Made by a program: the position numbers and the translations under genes. A DNA stretch of 31,561 nt. It comes from DATIHF01 sp035480955. Lineage in GTDB: Bacteria; Patescibacteriota; Microgenomatia; Woykebacterales; RBG-16-39-9b. The DNA lies in the NCBI GenBank assembly GCA_035480955.1, contig DATIHF010000073.1, positions 1 to 31,561 of the forward strand. The letters run 5' to 3'. Shown one piece after another: positions 22,719 to 29,469 of this stretch; the first letter of the stretch is position 1, and the number at the start of each line of letters is the position of its first letter. A model generated the notes under the pieces. It was given only the letters and a program-made list of their open reading frames with translations. It was not told the origin of the DNA and made no database searches.

Positions 22719-24827
22719 ATGCGCCGCAAGACTCGGACTTTTCGAAACCCCATAAAGGTAAAACTCAAGAAAAAAACCCTTCAGACTATCGCTGGTTTGA
22801 TTTTGATCGGTATGGCGGGCATCTCTTTACTCGCTCTTTTTGGATCTAATGCCGGAGCCGCCGCTCTAGTACGAGAAACTGAATTCCAATATTTTGGTTG
22901 GGGGACGATCTTACTACCCTTGGCCTTGTTACTTCTCGGAATCATGTTTCTCCGCGCCAATATCCCCTTTCTGACCGCTAATACAAGTATTGGTCTGACG
23001 ATCTTTTTGGTAGCGATTATTGCTTTCACCGCGACGTTTCTGCCTCATCAATCCGGAGTTGTGGGGACGAGCATCGCTGATTTTTTGAGTAATTTCCTTT
23101 CCCGGCCTGGAGCAGCTTTTGTATTGTTTATTATTTGTTTGATCACTCTAGTAATTACTCTCAATACTTCACTGGAAAATGCTTTTGGTATGGTCAATAA
23201 ATCCGCGGCCTTTTCTTTCAATGCCGCTAAAACTTTAGCGGGGAAAGGTAAGAAAGATGAGAAGGATGAAAAAGAACCAACCTTCGCGACCAAAGGTATG
23301 AAAGTCAATGAAGGTAAGCCAAAGGTGGAAGAAGTACCCGCTCTTTCAACCGCAGTTGTTAGCAATCTTCCCGGCCAAGACCAGGTTTGGGAATACCCCC
23401 CGCTTGATTTGTTAACTGATTCTCTAGGTGCAAAAGCCGAACGAGGAGATCTCAAACAAAACGCTTCGATCATTGAGAAAACTCTGGAGAGCTTTGGTAT
23501 TCAAGCTAGAGTGGTCGAGGTCAACATGGGTCCAGCGATCACCCAGTATGCACTTGAGATCGCCCTAGGAACTAAACTAACCAAAATTACCTCTCTGGCC
23601 AACGATATTGCTCTTGGTTTAGCGGCACCAACCGGGACGGTCCGAATCGAAGCTCCGATCCCCGGAAAATCTTTGGTCGGAATTGAGGTTCCCAACATCA
23701 CTCCAGAGATTGTTCCGCTCAAGTCTGTCTTGGCGTCGAGCAACATGCAAAAAGCCAAGTCCAAACTTTCTCTCGCCCTGGGTCTAGATGTTTCCGGTAG
23801 CCCGCTTGTCGCTGACTTAGCCAAAATGCCCCACGTACTGATCGCTGGTTCTACTGGTTCGGGAAAATCTGTGGCGATCAACGCCTTTATTTGTAACCTG
23901 CTTTTCCGAGCCAACCCTTCGGAAGTTAAATTGATTTTAGTTGACCCAAAGATCGTTGAACTTTCCGGTTGGAACAAAATCCCCCATCTGTTGACACCAG
24001 TGATTACTGAACCTGAAAAAGTTTTGTCCGCACTGAAGTGGGCAACTGCAGAGATGGATCGCCGCTACAAAGCTTTTGCAGAAATTGGAGCTAGAAATAT
24101 TGATCAATTCAATGAGATGAGCGGTTTTCAGGCCATGCCTTACATTGTTTTGATAATCGATGAGCTAGCGGACTTGATGCTCTTTGCTCCAGTAGAAGTA
24201 GAAGATTCGATTACCCGATTGGCCCAAATGTCTCGAGCGACCGGGATCCACATGATATTAGCAACTCAGAGACCAAGCGTTGATGTCATCACAGGACTTA
24301 TCAAGGCTAATATTCCAACCAGGGTTGCCTTCAATGTCGCTTCGCAGGTTGATTCGCGAGTCATCATTGACCAGCCGGGGGCGGAAAAATTGCTTGGACG
24401 AGGGGACATGCTTTATGTACCTCCTGAAGCTTCCAAAGCCGCTCGTATTCAAGGAGTTTTCGTCTCCGAACCAGAGATTGAGAAACTTAAAGAATTCCTG
24501 AAAAAATCTGGAATTGAACCTCAATACACAGAAGAGGTTACCGCAATGCCGGTTAATAAACTCTCTGGTAAAGCCGGAGGCGGTGGGGGAGAAAGAGACG
24601 ATCTTTTTGAACAAGCAGTTCAGATAGTTTGTCAATTTGATCGAGCTTCAGCGTCCTTACTGCAAAGAAAACTGTCGATTGGTTACGCCCGTGCTGCTCG
24701 AGTACTCGATGAGCTTGAAGAAGCCGGAGTTGTGGGAGCCGCGGATGGTTCTAAACCGCGCGATGTTCTAGTGAAAGACCCCTCCAGAGTTCTTGGTGGG
24801 GGTGAAGAATCTGTTGAAGAGGGTTAA
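22719..24827 (+). CDS. ftsK: DNA translocase FtsK/SpoIIIE
   Basis: Septum-anchored DNA pump that clears chromosomes from the division site. 702 aa. Four transmembrane helices at ~20-140 are followed by a charged linker (~170-215), much shorter than in E. coli. The alpha/beta RecA-like motor has Walker A AGSTGSGKS (~376-384) and Walker B IVLIIDELADLM (~476-487), plus the family motifs LILVDPKIVELSGWNKIPHL and ILATQRPSVDVITGLIKANI. The C-terminal winged-helix gamma domain (~628-690) has FDRASASLLQRKLSIGYARA, which in relatives reads KOPS/SRS sequences. Likely leaderless from the proximal promoter. Confidence 0.97.
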   Translation: MRRKTRTFRNPIKVKLKKKTLQTIAGLILIGMAGISLLALFGSNAGAAALVRETEFQYFGWGTILLPLALLLLGIMFLRANIPFLTANTSIGLTIFLVAIIAFTATFLPHQSGVVGTSIADFLSNFLSRPGAAFVLFIICLITLVITLNTSLENAFGMVNKSAAFSFNAAKTLAGKGKKDEKDEKEPTFATKGMKVNEGKPKVEEVPALSTAVVSNLPGQDQVWEYPPLDLLTDSLGAKAERGDLKQNASIIEKTLESFGIQARVVEVNMGPAITQYALEIALGTKLTKITSLANDIALGLAAPTGTVRIEAPIPGKSLVGIEVPNITPEIVPLKSVLASSNMQKAKSKLSLALGLDVSGSPLVADLAKMPHVLIAGSTGSGKSVAINAFICNLLFRANPSEVKLILVDPKIVELSGWNKIPHLLTPVITEPEKVLSALKWATAEMDRRYKAFAEIGARNIDQFNEMSGFQAMPYIVLIIDELADLMLFAPVEVEDSITRLAQMSRATGIHMILATQRPSVDVITGLIKANIPTRVAFNVASQVDSRVIIDQPGAEKLLGRGDMLYVPPEASKAARIQGVFVSEPEIEKLKEFLKKSGIEPQYTEEVTAMPVNKLSGKAGGGGGERDDLFEQAVQIVCQFDRASASLLQRKLSIGYARAARVLDELEEAGVVGAADGSKPRDVLVKDPSRVLGGGEESVEEG

Positions 24828-24834
24828 AGTAGGG

Positions 24835-24863
24835 TTGAACTACAGTTAATTTAAGTCTAAAAT
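24835..24863 (+). promoter_or_regulatory. Promoter of the RodZ-like gene
   Basis: TTGAAC (24835-24840), 17 nt, TAAAAT (24858-24863). An AAGGAG Shine-Dalgarno is at 24891-24896, 5 nt before the TTG start at 24902. Confidence 0.7.
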
Positions 24864-24901
24864 CCCTTTTGTTAAATAAAAAAAATTAGCAAGGAGCTAA
24901 C

Positions 24902-25810
24902 TTGAAGACAGTTGGGCAGATTCTCTCTGAAGAGAGGGTCAAGCGAAATATTACACTTGAGGAAGCAGAAGCTGCAACAAAAATTCGCAAGAAGATTTTG
25001 GCTTCATTAGAGGCAGGAGATTGGAAAGTCCTGCCTTCGCCGACTTTTGCCAAAGGTTTAATCAAAAATTACGGAAAATTCCTTGGTCTTGATGATAAAG
25101 AGCTGATGGCTTTTTATCGGAGAGAAGTCGATGAGCGGATTTTGGGTCGAAAAACAGTTGTTTCGCAGCAGAAAAAAACTCGTTTTCGCTTTACCCCTCA
25201 GCTTGTAACCGTTTTAGCAATTGTGGGCTTTGCTTTGATAGTCTTTGTCTACCTATTTATCCAGTTCCAGAGTTTTACTGGAGCTCCGACGCTTGAGGTC
25301 AGTGAGCCAAAAGATAATACTAAAATTAACTCTACTGAAGTTAATCTAGTCGGGAAAACCTGGGAGGACGCAATTTTGAAGGTAAACGGTCAGCAAGTAC
25401 AGCTTTCCCCTGGTGGGACCTTCTCTCTACCGGTCTCGTTAAACGCAGGATTAAATACGATTACAGTCACTTCGGAAAATAAGTTTGGCAAAGTTTCCAC
25501 GATCAAACGAACTGTAGTTGTTGATAATTCTGTTTTACAAAACCAAGGCGAGCAGCAAAATGTTAATCTTGTTGTCAAAGCTCTGACAAATTCAGTCAAT
25601 TTAATAGTTGAGGAAGATGGGCAAAAAGCTTTTGAGGGGATTTTGGTGGCGGGTTCAGAGAAATCTTTTTCTGCAAAAGAGCGGATCAAGGTCACTACTA
25701 GTGATGCCGGTTCGACAAGTGTGGTCTTTAACGAAAAAGAAGAGGTTTTGGGTACTTTGGGCCAGAGCGGGGAAAAAGTTTACGAAGCACCCTCCACCCC
25801 GAGCTTGTAA
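24902..25810 (+). CDS. RodZ-like HTH membrane protein with Ig-like and DUF4115 domains
   Basis: 302 aa, TTG start chosen for the AAGGAG in front. Residues 1-80 are a cytoplasmic helix-turn-helix of the RodZ type (VGQILSEERVKRNITLEEAE, then SPTFAKGLIKNYGKFLGL). In RodZ this domain binds MreB actin filaments. A basic stretch and a transmembrane helix follow (~100-122, LVTVLAIVGFALIVFVYLFI), then an extracellular Ig-like/glucodextranase-B-type domain (~130-210) and a DUF4115-like C-terminal domain (~220-295, VNLVVKALTNSVNLIVEEDG). RodZ links MreB to cell-wall synthesis and cell shape. The extra Ig-like domain is not in E. coli RodZ. MreB is not in this window. Confidence 0.85.
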   Translation: MKTVGQILSEERVKRNITLEEAEAATKIRKKILASLEAGDWKVLPSPTFAKGLIKNYGKFLGLDDKELMAFYRREVDERILGRKTVVSQQKKTRFRFTPQLVTVLAIVGFALIVFVYLFIQFQSFTGAPTLEVSEPKDNTKINSTEVNLVGKTWEDAILKVNGQQVQLSPGGTFSLPVSLNAGLNTITVTSENKFGKVSTIKRTVVVDNSVLQNQGEQQNVNLVVKALTNSVNLIVEEDGQKAFEGILVAGSEKSFSAKERIKVTTSDAGSTSVVFNEKEEVLGTLGQSGEKVYEAPSTPSL

Positions 25811-25864
25811 CAAAGACCCTGTTATGCTAGTGTATTAGCCACTTAATTTTGTAAAAATAAGTTT

Positions 25865-26152
25865 ATGGAATCTGCCACTTTTTTAACAATCGTAATTTTT
25901 CTAGTCTCCGCGATTTTGATCGCGGTTGGGGTTTATCTTATCCTTCTTCTCAACGAAGCACGAGGCAGTTTCAAAAGAGTTAACCGAATACTTGATCGAG
26001 TCGAGACGGCTAGTTCTTTTGTGGAGGAAAGTTTTCGTAGTAGCAATAATTTCGTGAGTGTTTTTGGAGTTTTGAAAGAGGCAGTTGAGTTTGTTAATGA
26101 GCTAAAGAGATCTCTGCACTCTAAAAAAGGAAAGGGAGGACTCGATGAGTGA
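25865..26152 (+). CDS. Small single-pass membrane protein (DUF948-like)
   Basis: 95 aa with one N-terminal transmembrane helix (~5-30, TFLTIVIFLVSAILIAVGVY) followed by an amphipathic helical region (residues ~34-85: GSFKRVNRILDRVETASSFV) and a Lys/Gly-rich end. This shape matches DUF948-type proteins, which often sit next to YtxH proteins, as here. It overlaps the next gene by 8 nt, so the two are coupled. An extended -10 (TGT-TATGCT, 25820-25828) may serve as promoter. Role unknown, probably envelope-associated. Confidence 0.75.
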   Translation: MESATFLTIVIFLVSAILIAVGVYLILLLNEARGSFKRVNRILDRVETASSFVEESFRSSNNFVSVFGVLKEAVEFVNELKRSLHSKKGKGGLDE

Positions 26153-26351
26153 TCATTCCCACAGCAGCGGCAATTTTGGCCAGGGACTATTCCTAGGGAT
26201 TTTAGTTGGGGTTGGTTTGGCGATGTTTCTCTCAACCAAAGAAGGAGAAAGGGTTAAAAAGAGATTACTAAGTGGGGGTGAGGAAATTTTAGATGATTTT
26301 AGTGAAAAAGTGATCGAGTTTATCGAAGAAGCCCCAGAGAGTTCTCAATAA
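26145..26351 (+). CDS. YtxH-like small membrane protein
   Basis: 68 aa. A short His/Ser-rich start, then a glycine-rich membrane helix (GLFLGILVGVGLAMFLSTKE) followed at once by GERVKKRLLSGGEEI and an acidic amphipathic helix. This is the YtxH/gas-vesicle-like pattern G..GA....L.AP..G...R. It is translationally coupled to the preceding gene (8-nt overlap) and converges tail to tail with the minus-strand gene, overlapping it by 7 nt. Function in the family is unclear; stress association is reported for some members. Confidence 0.8.
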   Translation: MSDHSHSSGNFGQGLFLGILVGVGLAMFLSTKEGERVKKRLLSGGEEILDDFSEKVIEFIEEAPESSQ

Positions 26352-26626
26352 AGCATTCTTTTCCCAAGTTCGGAAACAAATTCAGGATAATAATGGGAGA
26401 TATCGACGATATCAAATTCGGCCAAGATTGCTTCTTTAGGCTCTCTCTCCAGTAAAAATTCAAAAGACTTCTCGACAACTTTTTCAGGCTTATAATCAGC
26501 TCCAAATCGAGTTAAAAAATCTTTATCCATCGTTACTTTATAAAAACTTGGCCCAGCGGCATCATTGATGGTTACTGAAAAATGCCAGCCTAGATTTGTT
26601 GGTCGGGTTTTGACCTGAATATCCAT
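26345..26626 (-). CDS. Conserved hypothetical protein, ~93 aa
   Basis: Start taken at the ATG at 26626, because a -10 box ends 8 nt before it; a longer frame opens at 26644. The N-terminal half is a beta-meander (IQVKTRPTNLGWHFSVTIND, then YKVTMDKDFLTRFG). A helix and the segment KSFEFLLEREPKEAILAEFD follow, and it closes with ISHYYPEFVSELGKRML. I recall similar small proteins in many bacteria, without a named function. It is soluble, with no signal peptide. No function is proposed. Confidence 0.75.
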   Translation of the reverse strand: MDIQVKTRPTNLGWHFSVTINDAAGPSFYKVTMDKDFLTRFGADYKPEKVVEKSFEFLLEREPKEAILAEFDIVDISHYYPEFVSELGKRMLY

Positions 26627-26634
26627 TAGAGTTA

Positions 26635-26640
26635 AATATA
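26635..26640 (-). promoter_or_regulatory. -10 box of the 93-aa hypothetical (near-leaderless)
   Basis: On the minus strand TATATT (26640-26635) is followed after 8 nt by ATG. The predicted transcript starts within one or two bases of the start codon. No good -35 is visible. Confidence 0.45.
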
Positions 26641-26651
26641 ACAAAATTCAC

Positions 26652-26680
26652 TTGCCCACACCAGAATTTATTGTTATCCT
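26652..26680 (+). promoter_or_regulatory. Candidate alaS promoter
   Basis: TTGCCC (26652-26657), 17 nt, TATCCT (26675-26680), 47 nt before alaS. Moderate matches only. Confidence 0.4.
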
Positions 26681-26727
26681 GTTAGCCAGTTATTACGTAG
26701 AACAATCTTAAAGAATAGTAAGAATCT

Positions 26728-28470
26728 ATGACTGCGAAAGAATTAAAAGCAAAGTATCTAGGTTTCTTTGAAAAAAAGGGGCACAAGGTTATTTCCTCGG
26801 CCCCACTTACCCCAGAGCATGACCCAACAGTCTTATTCACCACCGCCGGTATGCATCCTTTGGTCCCTTTTCTCCTTGGCCAAGAACATCCAAGCGGTAA
26901 ACGACTGACCAATGTCCAAAAATGTTTGCGTACTGATGACATTGATGATGTGGGGGACAACTCTCACAATACCTTTTTCGAAATGCTGGGTAACTGGTCA
27001 CTCGGAGATTATTGGAAAAAAGAAGCTATTGAGTGGTCTTGGGAATTTCTCACCAAAGAGTTAATGCTCTCTCCAGAGCGAATTTCAGTAACAGTTTTTG
27101 GTGGAGACCAAGAAATCCCTGGGGTTTCGGAAGACTCCGAATCAATCGAGATTTGGAAAAGTTTAGGAGTAGCAGAAGAGCGTATTTATAAACTTGGCAA
27201 AGAAGACAATTGGTGGGGACCAGTGGGAGAGAGCGGACCATGTGGAAGTGACACGGAGATGTTTTATGACACTGGGAAAGCCGAGCACGGTCAAGTCTGC
27301 CGCCCTGGAGAAAACTGCGGCAAATACGTTGAAATCTGGAACGATGTTTTCATGGAATACAACAAAACAAAAACTGGAACCTACGAAAAGCTGAAACAAC
27401 GTAATGTTGATACTGGTATGGGAGTAGAGCGAGCAACTGCAGTGCTGCAAGGGAGAGACAATGTTTTCGAAACTGAACTTTTTTCACCAGTGCTTGAGTT
27501 AATTAGAACCATGTCGGAAAGCTACAACGAAACTTCCGCGCGAATAGTTGCGGACCATCTTCGAGCCGCCATATTTCTAATTAGTGATGGAGTCGCTCCT
27601 TCAAACACAGAAAGAGGTTATGTGTTGCGCCGTTTGATCCGCCGTGTGATTCGCCACGGAAGACTCTTAGGTATAAAGGCGAGTTCTGCTTCAAAAATTG
27701 CCGAGACCTTTATTGAGATTTACAAAGAGGATTACCCTGAGTTAATTGAGAAAGCAGAAACTATTTTTTCAGAAATAAATAAAGAGGAAGAAAAATTCCA
27801 AAAGGTTATTGCCGCAGGTCTAAGAGAATTTGAAAAACTAGGGAAAGAAATTTCCGGCAAAGATGTTTTCCGTCTTTACGAATCTTACGGTTTTCCGCCT
27901 GAGCTAACTTATGAATTAGCCTCAGAAAAAGGAATCAAGATTAATCATGAAGACTTTGAGCAAGAGTTGAAACGACATCAAGATGTTTCCCGAGCGGGAA
28001 TGGAGAAAAAATTCAGCGGAGGACTTGCGGATCATTCTGACATCACGGTGCGGGGTCACACCGCGACTCATCTTCTCCACCAGGCTTTACGCGATGTTTT
28101 GGGAAAGAGTGTTCACCAAAGTGGAAGTAACATCACTCCCGAGAGGATCCGTTTTGACTTCGCTTACGGAGAGAAAATGACTCCCGAACAAATTAAAAAA
28201 GTTGAAGATATAGTTAACTCAAAAATTAAAGAAGATCTGAAAGTAAAGAAAGAGCTAACGACACAGGAAGAAGCGGACAGAAAAGGAGCGATCGGACTTT
28301 TTAAAGATAAATACGAGGACAAAGTTTCGATTTACGAAATCGGGGATTATTCGACCGAGTATTGTGGTGGTCCGCATGTCGAGCACACTTCCGAGGTGGG
28401 AAAATTCAAAATAATCAAAGAAGAATCAATTAGTGCTGGACAGAGAAGAATAAAAGCAACTTTAAGTTAG
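26728..28470 (+). CDS. alaS: Alanine-tRNA ligase, short form
   Basis: Charges tRNA-Ala. Residues 1-~400 hold the class II catalytic core and tRNA-recognition domain: FTTAGMHPLVPFLLGQEHP, RLTNVQKCLRTDDIDDVGD, TFFEMLGNWSLGDYWKKEA, WNDVFMEYNKT, VDTGMGVERATAVLQG. The editing domain has its metal motif HTATHLLHQ (~445) and CGGPHVEH (~545). The protein ends in SAGQRRIKATLS at 580 aa against ~870 in E. coli: the C-Ala dimerisation domain is absent. The ~90-residue beta-barrel with TPFYAESGGQVGD that normally precedes the HxxxH motif also appears to be missing, since the sequence passes from KKFSGGLADHSDI straight into the editing core. It is in frame throughout, so this is a compact form and not a broken gene. 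Confidence 0.95.
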   Translation: MTAKELKAKYLGFFEKKGHKVISSAPLTPEHDPTVLFTTAGMHPLVPFLLGQEHPSGKRLTNVQKCLRTDDIDDVGDNSHNTFFEMLGNWSLGDYWKKEAIEWSWEFLTKELMLSPERISVTVFGGDQEIPGVSEDSESIEIWKSLGVAEERIYKLGKEDNWWGPVGESGPCGSDTEMFYDTGKAEHGQVCRPGENCGKYVEIWNDVFMEYNKTKTGTYEKLKQRNVDTGMGVERATAVLQGRDNVFETELFSPVLELIRTMSESYNETSARIVADHLRAAIFLISDGVAPSNTERGYVLRRLIRRVIRHGRLLGIKASSASKIAETFIEIYKEDYPELIEKAETIFSEINKEEEKFQKVIAAGLREFEKLGKEISGKDVFRLYESYGFPPELTYELASEKGIKINHEDFEQELKRHQDVSRAGMEKKFSGGLADHSDITVRGHTATHLLHQALRDVLGKSVHQSGSNITPERIRFDFAYGEKMTPEQIKKVEDIVNSKIKEDLKVKKELTTQEEADRKGAIGLFKDKYEDKVSIYEIGDYSTEYCGGPHVEHTSEVGKFKIIKEESISAGQRRIKATLS

Positions 28471-28481
28471 GGAATAATCTA

Positions 28482-28510
28482 TTGACAAATGCTATAGGTT
28501 TGGATAAACT
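28482..28510 (+). promoter_or_regulatory. Promoter of the RAMP-like gene
   Basis: TTGACA (28482-28487), exactly 17 nt, TAAACT (28505-28510). It begins 12 nt after the alaS stop. AGGAG at 28541-28545 is placed 5 nt before the ATG. Confidence 0.75.
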
Positions 28511-28550
28511 TCCTCAATAAATACTGATCCATCAAGCCAGAGGAGCTGCC

Positions 28551-29240
28551 ATGCAAAGGCTTCGTTTGTACTGTGAGGGGATAAAGCCCCTATTGTTGGA
28601 CCCAGCATCCGAAGAGTTCCTGGACAAACTGAGCACTCGTGTTCGGCAACAACCAAGAACTGACATCAACGTCGAGGAGGAGGCCAAAAGCAAAGTCCTA
28701 ATATCCCAAGGGGGGAACTTGTATTTCCCGCTTGGGTACCTCTTCTCTTGCCTGATCGAGGCGGGAAGGTTCGTCAAGTACGATGCGAAGATGAGCCTGT
28801 CGACCTCTGACTCGACCCGACTCACAATGGTCCTGACCCTCCAAGGAGACAAAGTAGTTCTTGGACTACGTGAGTCAAACGGGAAGTTCAAGCCTTTGTT
28901 GAAGGAGGAGTGGACTGTTGATAAGAGACGTGGGGTGAATAGAACTACCAAGGCTCCCGTCCGCATCATTAGGCCCAAGATTGCCCGTTGGGGTTTCGAG
29001 GTGGAGGTTGTCTTCGACAACGATCGACTCGACCTGAGTAAACTGCTCGAACTCTTTCGAGTTGCAGGCTTGGGGGTTGGGGTTGGTAGTTTCCGACCTG
29101 ACAAGAAAGGCGAGTTCGGAATGTTCGAACTCAAAGAAGTCAAGGTGCTCGAGGAATGGAAGCCCGAGGAGACTGTGAAGGTCATTAACTTAACTGAAAC
29201 TCAACCTAAATCGAAACGGGGAGGGTCGAAGACTAAGTAG
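28551..29240 (+). CDS. Uncharacterised protein with RAMP/Cas7-like features
   Basis: 229 aa with a strong Shine-Dalgarno. Order of elements: a first strand RLRLYCEGIKPLLLDP (like the opening strand and PLL motif of RAMP-type RRM folds); a charged stretch TDINVEEEAKSKV; GGNLYFPLGYLFSCLIEAGR, resembling the helix-forming Y.P...L...LIEAG block of Cas7-like and phage proteins; then two strands (RIIRPKIARWGFEVEVVF), a helix (LDLSKLLELFRVAG) and a glycine-rich loop LGVGVGSFRPDKKGEFGMFE before a final strand. Strand-strand-helix-Gly loop-strand is the RRM/RAMP C-terminal topology. I recall phage and archaeal hypothetical proteins with this pattern. The tail is Lys/Arg-rich, suggesting nucleic acid binding. 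Family membership is an inference from motifs. It shares an island with an XPD/DinG-like helicase. Confidence 0.6.
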   Translation: MQRLRLYCEGIKPLLLDPASEEFLDKLSTRVRQQPRTDINVEEEAKSKVLISQGGNLYFPLGYLFSCLIEAGRFVKYDAKMSLSTSDSTRLTMVLTLQGDKVVLGLRESNGKFKPLLKEEWTVDKRRGVNRTTKAPVRIIRPKIARWGFEVEVVFDNDRLDLSKLLELFRVAGLGVGVGSFRPDKKGEFGMFELKEVKVLEEWKPEETVKVINLTETQPKSKRGGSKTK

Positions 29241-29400
29241 TGACACGAGCACGGATGCCCTTTTTAGGCAGACCCAGATTGGGGCTGTGACTCTGCACTG
29301 CAAGTCTTTGCTTTGTTCAGTCTGGCCATCCATTCTGTTGCAGTCTGTGGCACGGGGCTGGGGGTTCTTCGACTTCGGTTGTCGAACCCCTGCCATTTTT
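29241..29400 (+). ncRNA. Candidate structured RNA between the island genes
   Basis: The 229-nt gap between the island genes has no convincing ORF but a chain of hairpins. TGCC/GGCA is at 29256-29259/29267-29270. CAG-CCC pairs with GGG-CTG at 29269-29287, with one a/g mismatch. A 7-bp ACTGCAA (29297-29303) / TTGCAGT (29338-29344) encloses 34 nt. A UUCG-capped terminator closes it. It would be the 3' part of the RAMP-like mRNA or a processed small RNA. Bases 29401-29469 hold a lone TATACT (29400-29405) and the helicase Shine-Dalgarno. Expression is unproven. Confidence 0.4.
29356..29400 (+). terminator. Intrinsic terminator with UUCG tetraloop
   Basis: GGC...GGGGTTC (29356-29367) pairs with GAACCCC.GCC (29384-29394). 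Inside, CGAC-TTCG-GTTG forms the extra-stable C(UUCG)G tetraloop. TTTTT at 29396-29400 follows. It separates the RAMP-like transcript from the helicase, or permits partial read-through. Confidence 0.85.
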
Positions 29401-29469
29401 ATACTAAGATTGTTTTTGCCCAATTTGAAATCAGCACTTTTCAGCTGAAATAGTTCAAGGAGAAGGATC

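Noticed and set aside
26728..28470. Truncation or frameshift of alaS by island insertion
   Set aside because: The protein ends with a normal editing-domain terminus, and compact AlaRS of this length occurs in CPR. No remnant of a C-Ala domain is seen downstream.
28532..29185. Minus-strand ORF of 217 codons opposite the RAMP-like gene
   Set aside because: Low-complexity Ser/Thr-rich translation without domains. The plus-strand frame has a consensus promoter, a Shine-Dalgarno and a coherent fold.
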